Notes under the pieces: generated by a model | Database searches by the model: none | The model's input: only the letters and a program-made list of their open reading frames with translations | Told to the model about the DNA's origin: nothing | NCBI RefSeq assembly: GCF_013141915.1 | Contig: NZ_SROX01000024.1 | Location: 20,513 to 84,512, forward strand | Direction of reading: 5' to 3' | Source of the DNA: Cupriavidus necator | GTDB lineage: Bacteria; Pseudomonadota; Gammaproteobacteria; Burkholderiales; Burkholderiaceae | Length of the DNA: 64,000 bases | Shown here: positions 53,019-59,749 of the stretch, in pieces | Numbering within the stretch: the stretch's first letter is position 1 | Layout of the letters: every line of letters starts with the position of its first letter | Made by a program: the position numbers and the translations under genes

Positions 53019-53330
53019 CTATCGCCGGAAGATCGCCAGCGCCACCACGACGCCGGCAATCAGCACCATCGGGTTGTTGAACAGCGACAGCGCGTTATCT
53101 GCCGTCGCCTGGACGGCGCTGGTGATGGTCGGCAAGGCTCGCGCCTCGCTGCCACCGGTCGCGACCGTCCACCCGGAGCCGTCGAAATGCTGGTCGAACA
53201 TGCCGCTGCCCGAAACCGCCGCCTTTGGCCCCTCCGGGCCGCCCAGCGTGCTGGACAGCACCTGAGACACGCCCATGATGGCGGCGGTGTACGGGTTCGA
53301 CATGGCCGCAGCCCCGAGCGCCGGATTCAT
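53019..53330 (-). CDS. prophage membrane protein (103 aa)
   Basis: A soluble Gly/Ser-rich portion is followed by a C-terminal membrane helix (MVLIAGVVVALAIFRR). It starts by TGATG overlap with the preceding gene. The position beside the major capsid gene suggests a minor virion membrane protein, comparable to the small PM2 proteins P3-P8. Confidence 0.65.
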   Translation of the reverse strand: MNPALGAAAMSNPYTAAIMGVSQVLSSTLGGPEGPKAAVSGSGMFDQHFDGSGWTVATGGSEARALPTITSAVQATADNALSLFNNPMVLIAGVVVALAIFRR

Positions 53331-53647
53331 CAGGCCTTCCCGGCAAACAGGTAGATCACGGCGCCGGCCACCAGCAGCGGCATCAGGCCGCCACCGAACA
53401 GCGCAAAGGCTGGCGTGGCGCCACGCGGTGCCGTGGTGATGGTCATGCCGTTGGATTGCAGCACGGCGGCGGTGTTGGTGCCTTGCAGTGCGCGCACGGT
53501 CTGCACGTCCATCAAACGCGAAAAGCCCATGCGCAGCAGGTCGGCGCCAGTCTGCGCCAGCGGGTTCAGGTCGCTGGCATCGGCCGCCGTGCTCACCATC
53601 GGATCGGAGAAATAGCTTTGCGGCTGTACCGTGTCCCATTCACCCAT
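53330..53647 (-). CDS. prophage membrane protein (105 aa)
   Basis: The soluble N-terminal portion (LAQTGADLLRMGFSRLMDVQ) is followed by a C-terminal membrane helix (LMPLLVAGAVIYLFAGKA). It follows the capsid gene by nine bases. This is the same design as its neighbour: soluble domain and C-terminal anchor, fitting a protein that ties capsid to an internal membrane. Confidence 0.65.
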   Translation of the reverse strand: MGEWDTVQPQSYFSDPMVSTAADASDLNPLAQTGADLLRMGFSRLMDVQTVRALQGTNTAAVLQSNGMTITTAPRGATPAFALFGGGLMPLLVAGAVIYLFAGKA

Positions 53648-53656
53648 GGCGGCCCC

Positions 53657-54481
53657 TTACAGGTTGAACGGCAGGTCGATCACCTCGACAAACACGTCCA
53701 GGCCATCGGCAGCGGTCAGGAACGCATTGAACTCCAGCGCCGCAGCGTCGGCGGTCTTGAGCGCGCCTGACTGGTTGTTGTCGTAGATGAAATCCACGCA
53801 GTAGTGCTTGGCCTGCGGCACCTTGCGCTGTTCCTGCTCGATGAAGCGCTGCACGCGGCTGGTGGCGTCCCACACGATCAGGCCGTTTTTCTTGACCTCG
53901 ACTCGGTTGACGTTGCCGTCCGTGGTCGAGGTCCAGTCGGTGCCGCTGTAGAACATGTGGACGCGCTTGATGAGCGCGCCCTTGGCCGAAAAATTGATCG
54001 GGAACTTGCCGGCAACGCTGGTCGATGCCGGGAAGTACAGCAGCTTGTGGATCAGTTCACCCGCGCCCTGGCCCTGCGGCGGCGTCAGGATCATGTAGCC
54101 GGTCAGCTGCGGCGCGGTTGCGCCCGCGATGGTGATTTCCAGATTCAGGTTGTCCGGCCACGCGGTCATGTCATAGCCGCCCACTTCCTTGCCGTCGATG
54201 CTCGGCGCGTCGCGCTCGGTGAAATCGATCGTCAGGAAGTTGGCATCGTCGTAGATGCCCTTGTACTTGTTGATCGCGTCAAGGCGCGTGCCGCTCACGT
54301 TGTACACGGTGCGGGCCCCGATCTTGACCTTGATGTCGGTGATCATCGCCTTGGTGAAGGCGGTGCCCGCCAGCGCCAGCACCACGCGGTTCAGCGTGTT
54401 GGCGTAGCGCGGAATTTGCAGCGTGGCGACGCCGGAGTTCACCACGTTCAGGAAGGGCGGCAGTTGTTGGATGATGGACAT
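53657..54481 (-). CDS. major capsid protein, PM2 P2-like double jelly roll
   Basis: The 274-residue protein corresponds in length and segment order to the PM2 major capsid protein P2 (269 aa). It begins with PPFLNVVNSGVATLQIPRY (PM2: FLNLNSIPNV, then the strand). Next is a 'DIKVKIGARTVYNVSGTRLD' block with the IKNV.V.LDGR pattern, and in the C-terminal jelly roll VNRVEVKKNGLIVWDATSR then RFIEQEQRK then VDFIYDN, parallel to the PM2 order. The strands alternate throughout with no membrane segment. P2-type proteins form trimers with pseudo-hexagonal shape and build a T=21 shell over a membrane. The related FLiP capsid of an ssDNA phage is the main alternative. Confidence 0.82.
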   Translation of the reverse strand: MSIIQQLPPFLNVVNSGVATLQIPRYANTLNRVVLALAGTAFTKAMITDIKVKIGARTVYNVSGTRLDAINKYKGIYDDANFLTIDFTERDAPSIDGKEVGGYDMTAWPDNLNLEITIAGATAPQLTGYMILTPPQGQGAGELIHKLLYFPASTSVAGKFPINFSAKGALIKRVHMFYSGTDWTSTTDGNVNRVEVKKNGLIVWDATSRVQRFIEQEQRKVPQAKHYCVDFIYDNNQSGALKTADAAALEFNAFLTAADGLDVFVEVIDLPFNL

Positions 54482-54492
54482 GCGTGTTTTCC

Positions 54493-54606
54493 TCAGCCCA
54501 CCAGCGCGGTGGCGACGATTTGGTCAGTCACCGGCAGGCGCCGGGCTACGTAGATCACGGCCAGCACCAGCGCCGTGGTCTTGATTGCGTTCTTGATATC
54601 GCTCAT
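54493..54606 (-). CDS. tiny membrane protein (37 aa)
   Basis: The frame encodes 37 residues with one hydrophobic stretch (TTALVLAVIYVA, about 10-21) after a short basic N-terminus (MSDIKNAIK). It lies between the ATPase and the capsid gene, as several very small membrane-protein genes do in PM2. The stop is 11 bases before the capsid start codon. Confidence 0.6.
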   Translation of the reverse strand: MSDIKNAIKTTALVLAVIYVARRLPVTDQIVATALVG

Positions 54607-54611
54607 GGCGG

Positions 54612-54722
54612 TCAGCCCAGCAGCTTGGCGAACGAGTCGGGCAGGAACTTCTTGCCCTGGTTGATGATGACCAGCGCAATGGCGGTCATCGCCACGGCCT
54701 TGCCAATTTCCTTCACGCCCAT
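54612..54722 (-). CDS. tiny membrane protein (36 aa)
   Basis: A 36-residue frame with GGGGAG eight bases before the ATG: MGVKEIGKAVAMTAIALVI, then a basic and amphipathic tail. The single membrane segment and tight spacing to the next gene support a real virion-membrane peptide. Confidence 0.65.
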   Translation of the reverse strand: MGVKEIGKAVAMTAIALVIINQGKKFLPDSFAKLLG

Positions 54723-54824
54723 GGTTTTCTCCCCGAAAGATGCGTGTGCAAAATCGGGGATCGACCCCGCTTGGTTCTCACTATGGGCAACGGCATGGGC
54801 CACCGGCAAGGCGGCGCCGTTACG

Positions 54825-55568
54825 TTACGTTGCCGCTTCCGGCTCCGGCAACGTACGTACGTTACGTACGGGCTTTGCGGTGTGGCTTCCGCGCGAATCG
54901 AGCCGCCCGATTCCGGTGCGGCCGGTCTGCATCTGGCGCTCGATGAACTCGAACACGCCGGTGTCCGGGTCGGCGCGCAGGTTGCGCACGTCATCTACCG
55001 GCACGCCAAGGATGGCCGCCATCACCGAAATATCGTTCTTGTCGTTCAGGCGGCAGCAGTGGATCAGCGTGCAGTTGCCCAGGAAGGTCTTGTCGACCAC
55101 AGCGGGCCGCTGCGTCACCGCAAACAGCGTCATGGCACGGTGCCGGCCCTTGCGCGACAGGCGCGACCAGAACGGCGGCGCGTAGCTGGCGCTGGTCACG
55201 TCCGCGACCTCCTCCACGACGAACGTCAGCCGCTCGATCTGGTAGGCGATTTCGCACAGCAGGTCGAATTTCCACCGGTAGGTGCTCATGTCGTCGCCGG
55301 GCTGGTAGACGATGCGGAATCCGTCCTGCGGCCCCAGCGCGGCGAGAATCTCGACAAGCTCGCGCATGTCGGTCACGACCTGGCCGAACTCGCTGTATTC
55401 GTCCTGCGGATCCCAGATCAGCAGGCGCGGCGGGCGCATGCGGCGCATGCCGTCCTTGAGCCATCGGCTCTTTCCGCTGCCCGAAGCGCCGATCACGCCG
55501 ATGATGCGCGCGACGTTCTGGCTACCGGCCACCGCCGCGGCGGCGGTGGCGATTTCCCGTTCCTCCAT
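54825..55568 (-). CDS. FtsK/HerA-type genome packaging ATPase
   Basis: The 247-residue protein has Walker A GASGSGKS at residues 27-34, Walker B in FVVEE at 116-120 and the sensor-like FAVTQRPAVVDK, as in packaging ATPases of PRD1 and PM2 (P9). There is no membrane segment and no C-terminal Zot-like extension. It drives DNA translocation into preformed procapsids. A start with AGGGGG upstream is used. It is the second hallmark of the double-jelly-roll virus class and stands just upstream of the capsid cluster. Confidence 0.85.
   Translation of the reverse strand: MEEREIATAAAAVAGSQNVARIIGVIGASGSGKSRWLKDGMRRMRPPRLLIWDPQDEYSEFGQVVTDMRELVEILAALGPQDGFRIVYQPGDDMSTYRWKFDLLCEIAYQIERLTFVVEEVADVTSASYAPPFWSRLSRKGRHRAMTLFAVTQRPAVVDKTFLGNCTLIHCCRLNDKNDISVMAAILGVPVDDVRNLRADPDTGVFEFIERQMQTGRTGIGRLDSRGSHTAKPVRNVRTLPEPEAAT
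54827..54854. promoter_or_regulatory. hairpin with clustered ACGT motifs at the ATPase 3' end
   Basis: ACGTTGCCG and CGGCAACGT form a perfect 9-bp inverted repeat around a 10-nt loop. It is flanked by TTACGTTACGTT on one side and ACGTACGTTACGTACG on the other. Similar runs of GTTACGT occur at 56103-56126 and near the repressor (59316-59340). It may be a transcription-attenuating hairpin or a set of operator half-sites. Confidence 0.45.
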
Positions 55569-55569
55569 A

Positions 55570-56055
55570 TCACCCCCTGATGGCGGGCAGGCGCCCGCCA
55601 GTGTCTTGAATGTTCTCGCCCAGGTGCGACTTGGGCTGCGGCGGTATCACCTCTGGCGGTGGCGCGGCCTCCAACGTACGGTCGGCTTCCTGCTGTTCTC
55701 GCCACGCCCGGTGCGCCACGTACGTGGACAGCGCCAGCGGCCCGGCCACCAGCAGCAGGCCGATTTCCGGCCCGGACATGATTCCGCCCACGCTCAGGCC
55801 GTACTTGTCGGCCACCGGCACGATGGCGCCGGCCAGTGCCTTGATGGTGTCCGGCGTGTAGACGGTCGGCAGATACGGCAGCGCGGGCGACAGCACCGTC
55901 ACCAGCAACGTGATGGACATTTCCCATTCGACAGCCGGGTCAACCGGCTCCGGCTCTCCCGGCAGCGGCGGCAGGTCCGCCCCCGCCTGGCTCTCGAATG
56001 CGTGCGCTTTGCGCTTGAGCGTGTCCAGCGCGTCAAGCTCGATCAGGCCTCCCAT
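55570..56055 (-). CDS. prophage membrane protein (161 aa)
   Basis: The 161-residue protein has an acidic N-terminal part, two or three membrane segments (ITLLVTVLSPALPYLP; ALAGAIVPVADKYG; IGLLLVAGPLALSTYVA) and a Pro-rich tail. The start overlaps the end of the zinc-finger gene by 13 bases. It precedes the packaging ATPase and might form part of the packaging vertex in the membrane. Confidence 0.65.
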   Translation of the reverse strand: MGGLIELDALDTLKRKAHAFESQAGADLPPLPGEPEPVDPAVEWEMSITLLVTVLSPALPYLPTVYTPDTIKALAGAIVPVADKYGLSVGGIMSGPEIGLLLVAGPLALSTYVAHRAWREQQEADRTLEAAPPPEVIPPQPKSHLGENIQDTGGRLPAIRG

Positions 56056-56303
56056 GCCATCAGGCCTCCCTCCGGCAGTTCCGTACGTTCGGGCGGCTCA
56101 CCCGTAACGTTACGTTCGTTACGTTGGGCCGCGCCGTCGCCCAGAATGAAGCGGTCGCGGATTTTCTCGTCGGCGTCATCCGACCGGGCGAACAACTGGA
56201 TGCCACAGCCGGGCGCGGTGCACGTCAAGCACACCCGCCCGTTGACCATGGGTTTCCAGCGCGCGCCCTGGCCGCACACCGGGCAGGTGCACTTGCCGCT
56301 CAT
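56043..56303 (-). CDS. zinc-ribbon phage protein
   Basis: The 86-residue protein has CTCPVCG near the N-terminus and CLTCTAPGCG about 17 residues later, a four- to five-cysteine zinc ribbon, followed by a charged tail. Small zinc proteins of this kind often serve as transcription regulators of phage late genes; PM2 encodes small regulators P13-P16. The ribosome-binding region is compact. Confidence 0.65.
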   Translation of the reverse strand: MSGKCTCPVCGQGARWKPMVNGRVCLTCTAPGCGIQLFARSDDADEKIRDRFILGDGAAQRNERNVTGEPPERTELPEGGLMAWEA

Positions 56304-56307
56304 GGCA

Positions 56308-56580
56308 TCAGGCCCCAGCCAGCAGCGCGGCACGCAGCACGGCATCGACCACGCCTGCGGCGGTGGTGTCTGCCGGAAGGTTCGCCAGCGCATTGATGGC
56401 AGCCGTCTGCATGGCTTCGGTCGGCTCGGTCGGCGGCGAAAGCTGGGCATCTGCCATGCCCATCACCATTTCGGCCTGGTGGTGCGCAGCGGCGTAGGCG
56501 GTGTCGCCGGTGTCGCGCACGTGTGGCTTGATGCTTTCCACGGCAGCCAGCAGCGCCTGCATTTCGGTCAGGATGCTCAT
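56308..56580 (-). CDS. prophage helical protein (90 aa)
   Basis: The 90-residue acidic, Ala-rich helical protein lacks membrane segments and recognisable motifs (SILTEMQALLAAVESIKPHV, AEMVMGMADAQL). It overlaps the GTG-start gene upstream by four bases. The function is unknown. Confidence 0.55.
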   Translation of the reverse strand: MSILTEMQALLAAVESIKPHVRDTGDTAYAAAHHQAEMVMGMADAQLSPPTEPTEAMQTAAINALANLPADTTAAGVVDAVLRAALLAGA

Positions 56581-56711
56581 TGCTTCTTTTCCTGCAGTTT
56601 GTCGATGGCGCCGGCCATGTCGCGCAGCAACTGGCGGATATCAGCGGGCAGCATCAGCCCGTACAGCTTCAGCGCCTTGTCGGCGCGCTCGTAAAACGAC
56701 TGGTCTTCCAC
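56577..56711 (-). CDS. small prophage protein (44 aa), GTG start
   Basis: The frame encodes 44 residues, MEDQSFYERADKALKLYG then LPADIRQLLRDMAGAIDKLQ, an amphipathic helix pair. The GTG start at 56711 is chosen because GAGGGG lies seven bases upstream. It lies directly after rep and overlaps the next gene. Probably a regulator or partner protein. Confidence 0.55.
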   Translation of the reverse strand: MEDQSFYERADKALKLYGLMLPADIRQLLRDMAGAIDKLQEKKQ

Positions 56712-56721
56712 GGTTTCCCCT

Positions 56722-58545
56722 CTACGTTGGCGCCCCCTCGGGCGCGGTTTCTGGCCCATACAGGCCATCCATCCATGCCGGCCGCTTCTGGCCGGCGCTT
56801 GCCGCGCCGCTGGGGCGCGTACAGTTATTGACACGAGTCCGAGTGCTCGCGGCTCCGCCGCTGCGCTCAACCTTCCGCCATTCGTACCGCGTCGCCGGAA
56901 CGAAGATCGGCGCCTGGCGCCAGTAATCGCAGATGCCGTCCACGATGTGCGCGCGACCCATGGCCTGCACGCCGTGCGGCACCTTGCGCAGCGTCAGCCC
57001 GTAACGGCCTGGCTCCATACGTTCCGTGTAGCGGATGGCGATGCGCTTACCCTCCCCGGCCACGCCGCCCATGGCGCGCGCGTACTCGGCCCAGCTCGCC
57101 GGCTTGTCCTCGGTGCGCTGCGCGGCCTCCCAGGCGTCGCGGATCGCCTGGCATTCGTCGGCGGCCGGCAGATCGGCCTCTTTCACGCGGCGCAGCTCGC
57201 GCCACGTGCCCACCGGGGCGCCGCCCACAAACTGGAATTGCCGGATGCCCCAGCACGCCGCCCAGGCCTCGACACGCTGGCTCGGATTAATCACGTCATC
57301 GCCCAGCATGTCGGCCTGCACCACGTAGCCCTCTTTGGTCTTGTGGTCGCCCACGGCATGGCCGTCGATGTTCTTGGCGATGTACTTGGCGATGTAGCCC
57401 ACGGCAGAACCCTTGGCGCGGTCGATGCGCTCGAAGCGAACGCGTCGCTCTTGTGCGCCGGCCTCGTTCGGGCTGTCCTTGAGGCCCTGCGCTCGGATCA
57501 CGCGGCAAACGGTGTCCAGATCGTTGGAGAACAGCAGGCCATGCCAGTGCGGACAGCCATCGTGGTGCGGCTCGGCCACGCGCACGCCGAAGTACGCGAT
57601 GCCCAGGCGGGCCAGCTCGGCCCGGATGCGTGCCCACACGCCGCGCAGGTACAGCTGCGCCGCGCGCGGGTCCAGCGCGTCGTCATAGTTCGGATTGGGC
57701 TTCCACTTGTGGCCCAGCTGCTTGACCGCATGAAATCGGCTCGGGCATGTGAGCGTGAACATCACGCCGGCAAAGCCCGCGGCGTCCGCCAGTTCCTCGG
57801 CGCCCTTCAGGCGCGTCATCAGTTCGCCGCGGCGCAGCGCCTTGTTGGCGACGGACTTTTCCGCCAGCTCGGCCAGCGTGAAGCATTGGCCGAGCTCGTT
57901 CTCCAGCGTGGTCGCGGCCAGCGTGGCGGCATTGCGGCGATTCTGCGCGGCGCGGCGGCGCACGGCATCATTGCTGGCGTACGGGTCGCTGCGATAGTGG
58001 ACGTAGTGCAGCCGGATATTTGAGTGTTCGAGCGCGCGGATATGCTTGGCGCGCAGACGGCGGCGCCACCACAGTTCGCAGCGCACGCGGGCGACGATTG
58101 CCGGCATGGCTCGGTAACGCCGGACATGCGCGTCATGGTCGCCCTGCCTTTTCTTCGGCGGCGTTATCTTGGGCAACTCGGTGCCCTGGCGCTCGCACTC
58201 CCTTTCGCAGACGATCAGCGCGTCAGCGGTGGATAGGCCGGTGGTTTTCAGCAGCACGTCAGCGGCGATGGCGCGCGCCTTCTTGCAGATTTCGTAGTCG
58301 GTGGCGTCGGGGCGCACCGGCAGGCCCTGCGGCGCGTGGTCCGCGAGAAACGCGGCGACGGCGCCAGCGGCGGCGCCCAGGTCGAACATGTCATGGCGGG
58401 CGAGGCGGGCCGCGCTATCGCGCCCGGCCTTGTCGGCGGCCTTGAGCACGCGGTTATACCAGCGCATCGGCACGCGGGCCCGCGCTTCCTGCATTTCCGG
58501 AAGCGCGGGCACAGCGGCAGCAGCATCACGCAGGTATCCCCACAT
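56722..58545 (-). CDS. rep: HUH superfamily I rolling-circle replication initiator
   Basis: The 607-residue protein has the GPA/Rep order: the metal-binding HWH motif at residues 333-335 (HDGCPHWHGLLF) and two catalytic tyrosines Y384 and Y388 in GYIAKYIAKN, the superfamily I arrangement also found in PM2 P12 and phiX174 A. It nicks the genome at the origin to start rolling-circle replication. The start at 58545 has AAGGA upstream. The N-terminal 300 residues are helical and basic. No Walker A helicase domain is attached. Confidence 0.88.
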   Translation of the reverse strand: MWGYLRDAAAAVPALPEMQEARARVPMRWYNRVLKAADKAGRDSAARLARHDMFDLGAAAGAVAAFLADHAPQGLPVRPDATDYEICKKARAIAADVLLKTTGLSTADALIVCERECERQGTELPKITPPKKRQGDHDAHVRRYRAMPAIVARVRCELWWRRRLRAKHIRALEHSNIRLHYVHYRSDPYASNDAVRRRAAQNRRNAATLAATTLENELGQCFTLAELAEKSVANKALRRGELMTRLKGAEELADAAGFAGVMFTLTCPSRFHAVKQLGHKWKPNPNYDDALDPRAAQLYLRGVWARIRAELARLGIAYFGVRVAEPHHDGCPHWHGLLFSNDLDTVCRVIRAQGLKDSPNEAGAQERRVRFERIDRAKGSAVGYIAKYIAKNIDGHAVGDHKTKEGYVVQADMLGDDVINPSQRVEAWAACWGIRQFQFVGGAPVGTWRELRRVKEADLPAADECQAIRDAWEAAQRTEDKPASWAEYARAMGGVAGEGKRIAIRYTERMEPGRYGLTLRKVPHGVQAMGRAHIVDGICDYWRQAPIFVPATRYEWRKVERSGGAASTRTRVNNCTRPSGAASAGQKRPAWMDGLYGPETAPEGAPT

Positions 58546-58559
58546 GGCTCTATGTGTCC

Positions 58560-58727
58560 TTACCAGACGCGCATGGTGACGGCGCGGAAGGTGCCGTTGA
58601 TCCACGGCACCAGCACCACGCGCTTGCCGCACAGTTGCCAGTCTTGCACCTGGCTGTTTCGGTTCGGCTGGGCCAGTGCGGCGCGGCACGCGGCCAGCGC
58701 CTCGGCTGCAACGCTCGACTTGCCCAT
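58560..58727 (-). CDS. small prophage protein (55 aa)
   Basis: The 55-residue frame (QDWQLCGKRVVLVPWINGTFR) is beta-rich with one Cys near the middle and no recognised family. It lies two bases after the previous stop and 14 bases before rep, in the early operon. Confidence 0.55.
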   Translation of the reverse strand: MGKSSVAAEALAACRAALAQPNRNSQVQDWQLCGKRVVLVPWINGTFRAVTMRVW

Positions 58728-58729
58728 GG

Positions 58730-58852
58730 TCAGGCCCCCAGCCAGTGGAAGAAGCGCTCGACCAGCACGGCGGCGCGGGACGGACGGCGGTAGAACGGGC
58801 CGTCGATGGTGAAACCGCCCAAGGCGGTGCGGTGGATGCGGGCGGGCTTCAT
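58730..58852 (-). CDS. small basic prophage protein (40 aa)
   Basis: The frame encodes MKPARIHRTALGGFTIDGPF then RRPSRAAVLVERFFHWLGA, 40 basic residues. It overlaps the upstream gene as ATGA and the next starts two bases later, so translation is coupled. Short proteins like this near rep in small phages are often regulators or inhibitors. Confidence 0.55.
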   Translation of the reverse strand: MKPARIHRTALGGFTIDGPFYRRPSRAAVLVERFFHWLGA

Positions 58853-59157
58853 GCGCGGCCCTCCGCTTTGGCGATGGCGGCGCCTGCTCGCTCGATTGCC
58901 TCATCCATCGCGGCGGGGACTTCGTTGCGCTCGCAAACTATGTCTCGAGCAACGCGGCATGCCGGCAACAGGTCTTTCAGCGCGGCCAGCAGTTCCGGCG
59001 CTGCGGCGAACAGACGCGCATTGCGCTCCGCCTCATCCTCCGTGGTTTGCTGGCCACTACCGAACCAAAACGTCGCGGCAGCACCCTTGCCGTAGACCGA
59101 AATCAGGCCCTGGCCCTGTCCCTGCGATGAAACCGACCGGCGAATTTGTAACTTCAT
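58849..59157 (-). CDS. first early-operon protein (102 aa)
   Basis: The 102-residue protein has a beta N-terminus (MKLQIRRSVSSQGQGQGLIS) and a helical C-terminal half like the common phage domain with 'AERNARLFAAAPELLAALKDLL'. It is the promoter-proximal gene of the leftward operon, with GAGGGGTGG before the start. The function is unknown. Confidence 0.6.
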   Translation of the reverse strand: MKLQIRRSVSSQGQGQGLISVYGKGAAATFWFGSGQQTTEDEAERNARLFAAAPELLAALKDLLPACRVARDIVCERNEVPAAMDEAIERAGAAIAKAEGRA

Positions 59158-59397
59158 GTGACCACCCCTCTATCCCTACCCTGTTGCGGAAGCCCGCCGA
59201 AGCGGGAGAGCGCGCCGCCTGCTGGCGGATCAGGCCGGCCCTGGCGGGTAGGTTCCAGGCGGCGGCGCGTCTGGATCGGAATATAGTCACCGCCCCTGTA
59301 ACCGTCAAGCAGTATGTTACGTTTCGCACTCTGTAACGTTGCATGTTCTGCGACATGTGACTACGCTTCAGTCCGGGTAGAACTAATAGGGGTAGTG
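59158..59397. promoter_or_regulatory. divergent control region of the prophage
   Basis: This 240-bp interval separates the leftward early operon from the rightward repressor. It contains TGTTACGTT (59315-59323) and TGTAACGTT (59332-59340), likely operator half-sites. It also holds a long imperfect inverted repeat with arms at about 59211-59221 and 59256-59269. Promoters for both directions must lie here; a phage origin is possible. Confidence 0.6.
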
Positions 59398-59724
59398 ATG
59401 AAAACGACTCTTGAATTTTTGGAGGCGGTGCGCGCGCGACTCGGCGGCGCCTCTGACTATGCGATTGCCAAGGAGCTTGGCGTAACTCGCGCGGCGGTTA
59501 GCCGCTATCGGAATGGGCTGTCTGGCTTTGACGATGACACCGCAATCCGCGTTGCACGGATTCTCGACATTGACCCGGCCTGCGTCCTGCTAGCCGCGCA
59601 TGCGGAACGCACCAAGACGCCCGAAGCCCGCAATGTCTTCGCGGCGTTGGCCGACCGTTTTGCCCTAAATTTTGAAGCCCTGCTGAACAGCATGGGACAG
59701 CGCCGGAGCCCTGCTCTGGCGTAG
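59398..59724 (+). CDS. HTH (Cro/CI-like) phage repressor
   Basis: The 108-residue protein has an N-terminal helix-turn-helix with DYAIAKELGVTRAAVSRYRN (about residues 20-39) and the DUF3693-like follow-on DDDTAIRVARILDIDPACVLLAAHAERT. It is divergently transcribed from the replication operon, the classic position of a lysogeny repressor. The start at 59398 is preceded by AGGGGT. It is the rightmost gene before the right attachment site. Confidence 0.85.
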   Translation: MKTTLEFLEAVRARLGGASDYAIAKELGVTRAAVSRYRNGLSGFDDDTAIRVARILDIDPACVLLAAHAERTKTPEARNVFAALADRFALNFEALLNSMGQRRSPALA

Positions 59725-59735
59725 TTCAGCAGGTA

Positions 59736-59749
59736 GTCCCACAGGGTCG
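59736..59749. repeat. right inner end, inverted repeat of 48341-48354
   Basis: GTCCCACAGGGTCG is the reverse complement, at 13 of 14 positions, of the bases after the left dif. It lies directly left of the right core. Confidence 0.85.

Noticed and set aside
56947..58023. Plus-strand open frame opposite rep
   Set aside because: The HUH motifs place the real gene on the minus strand.
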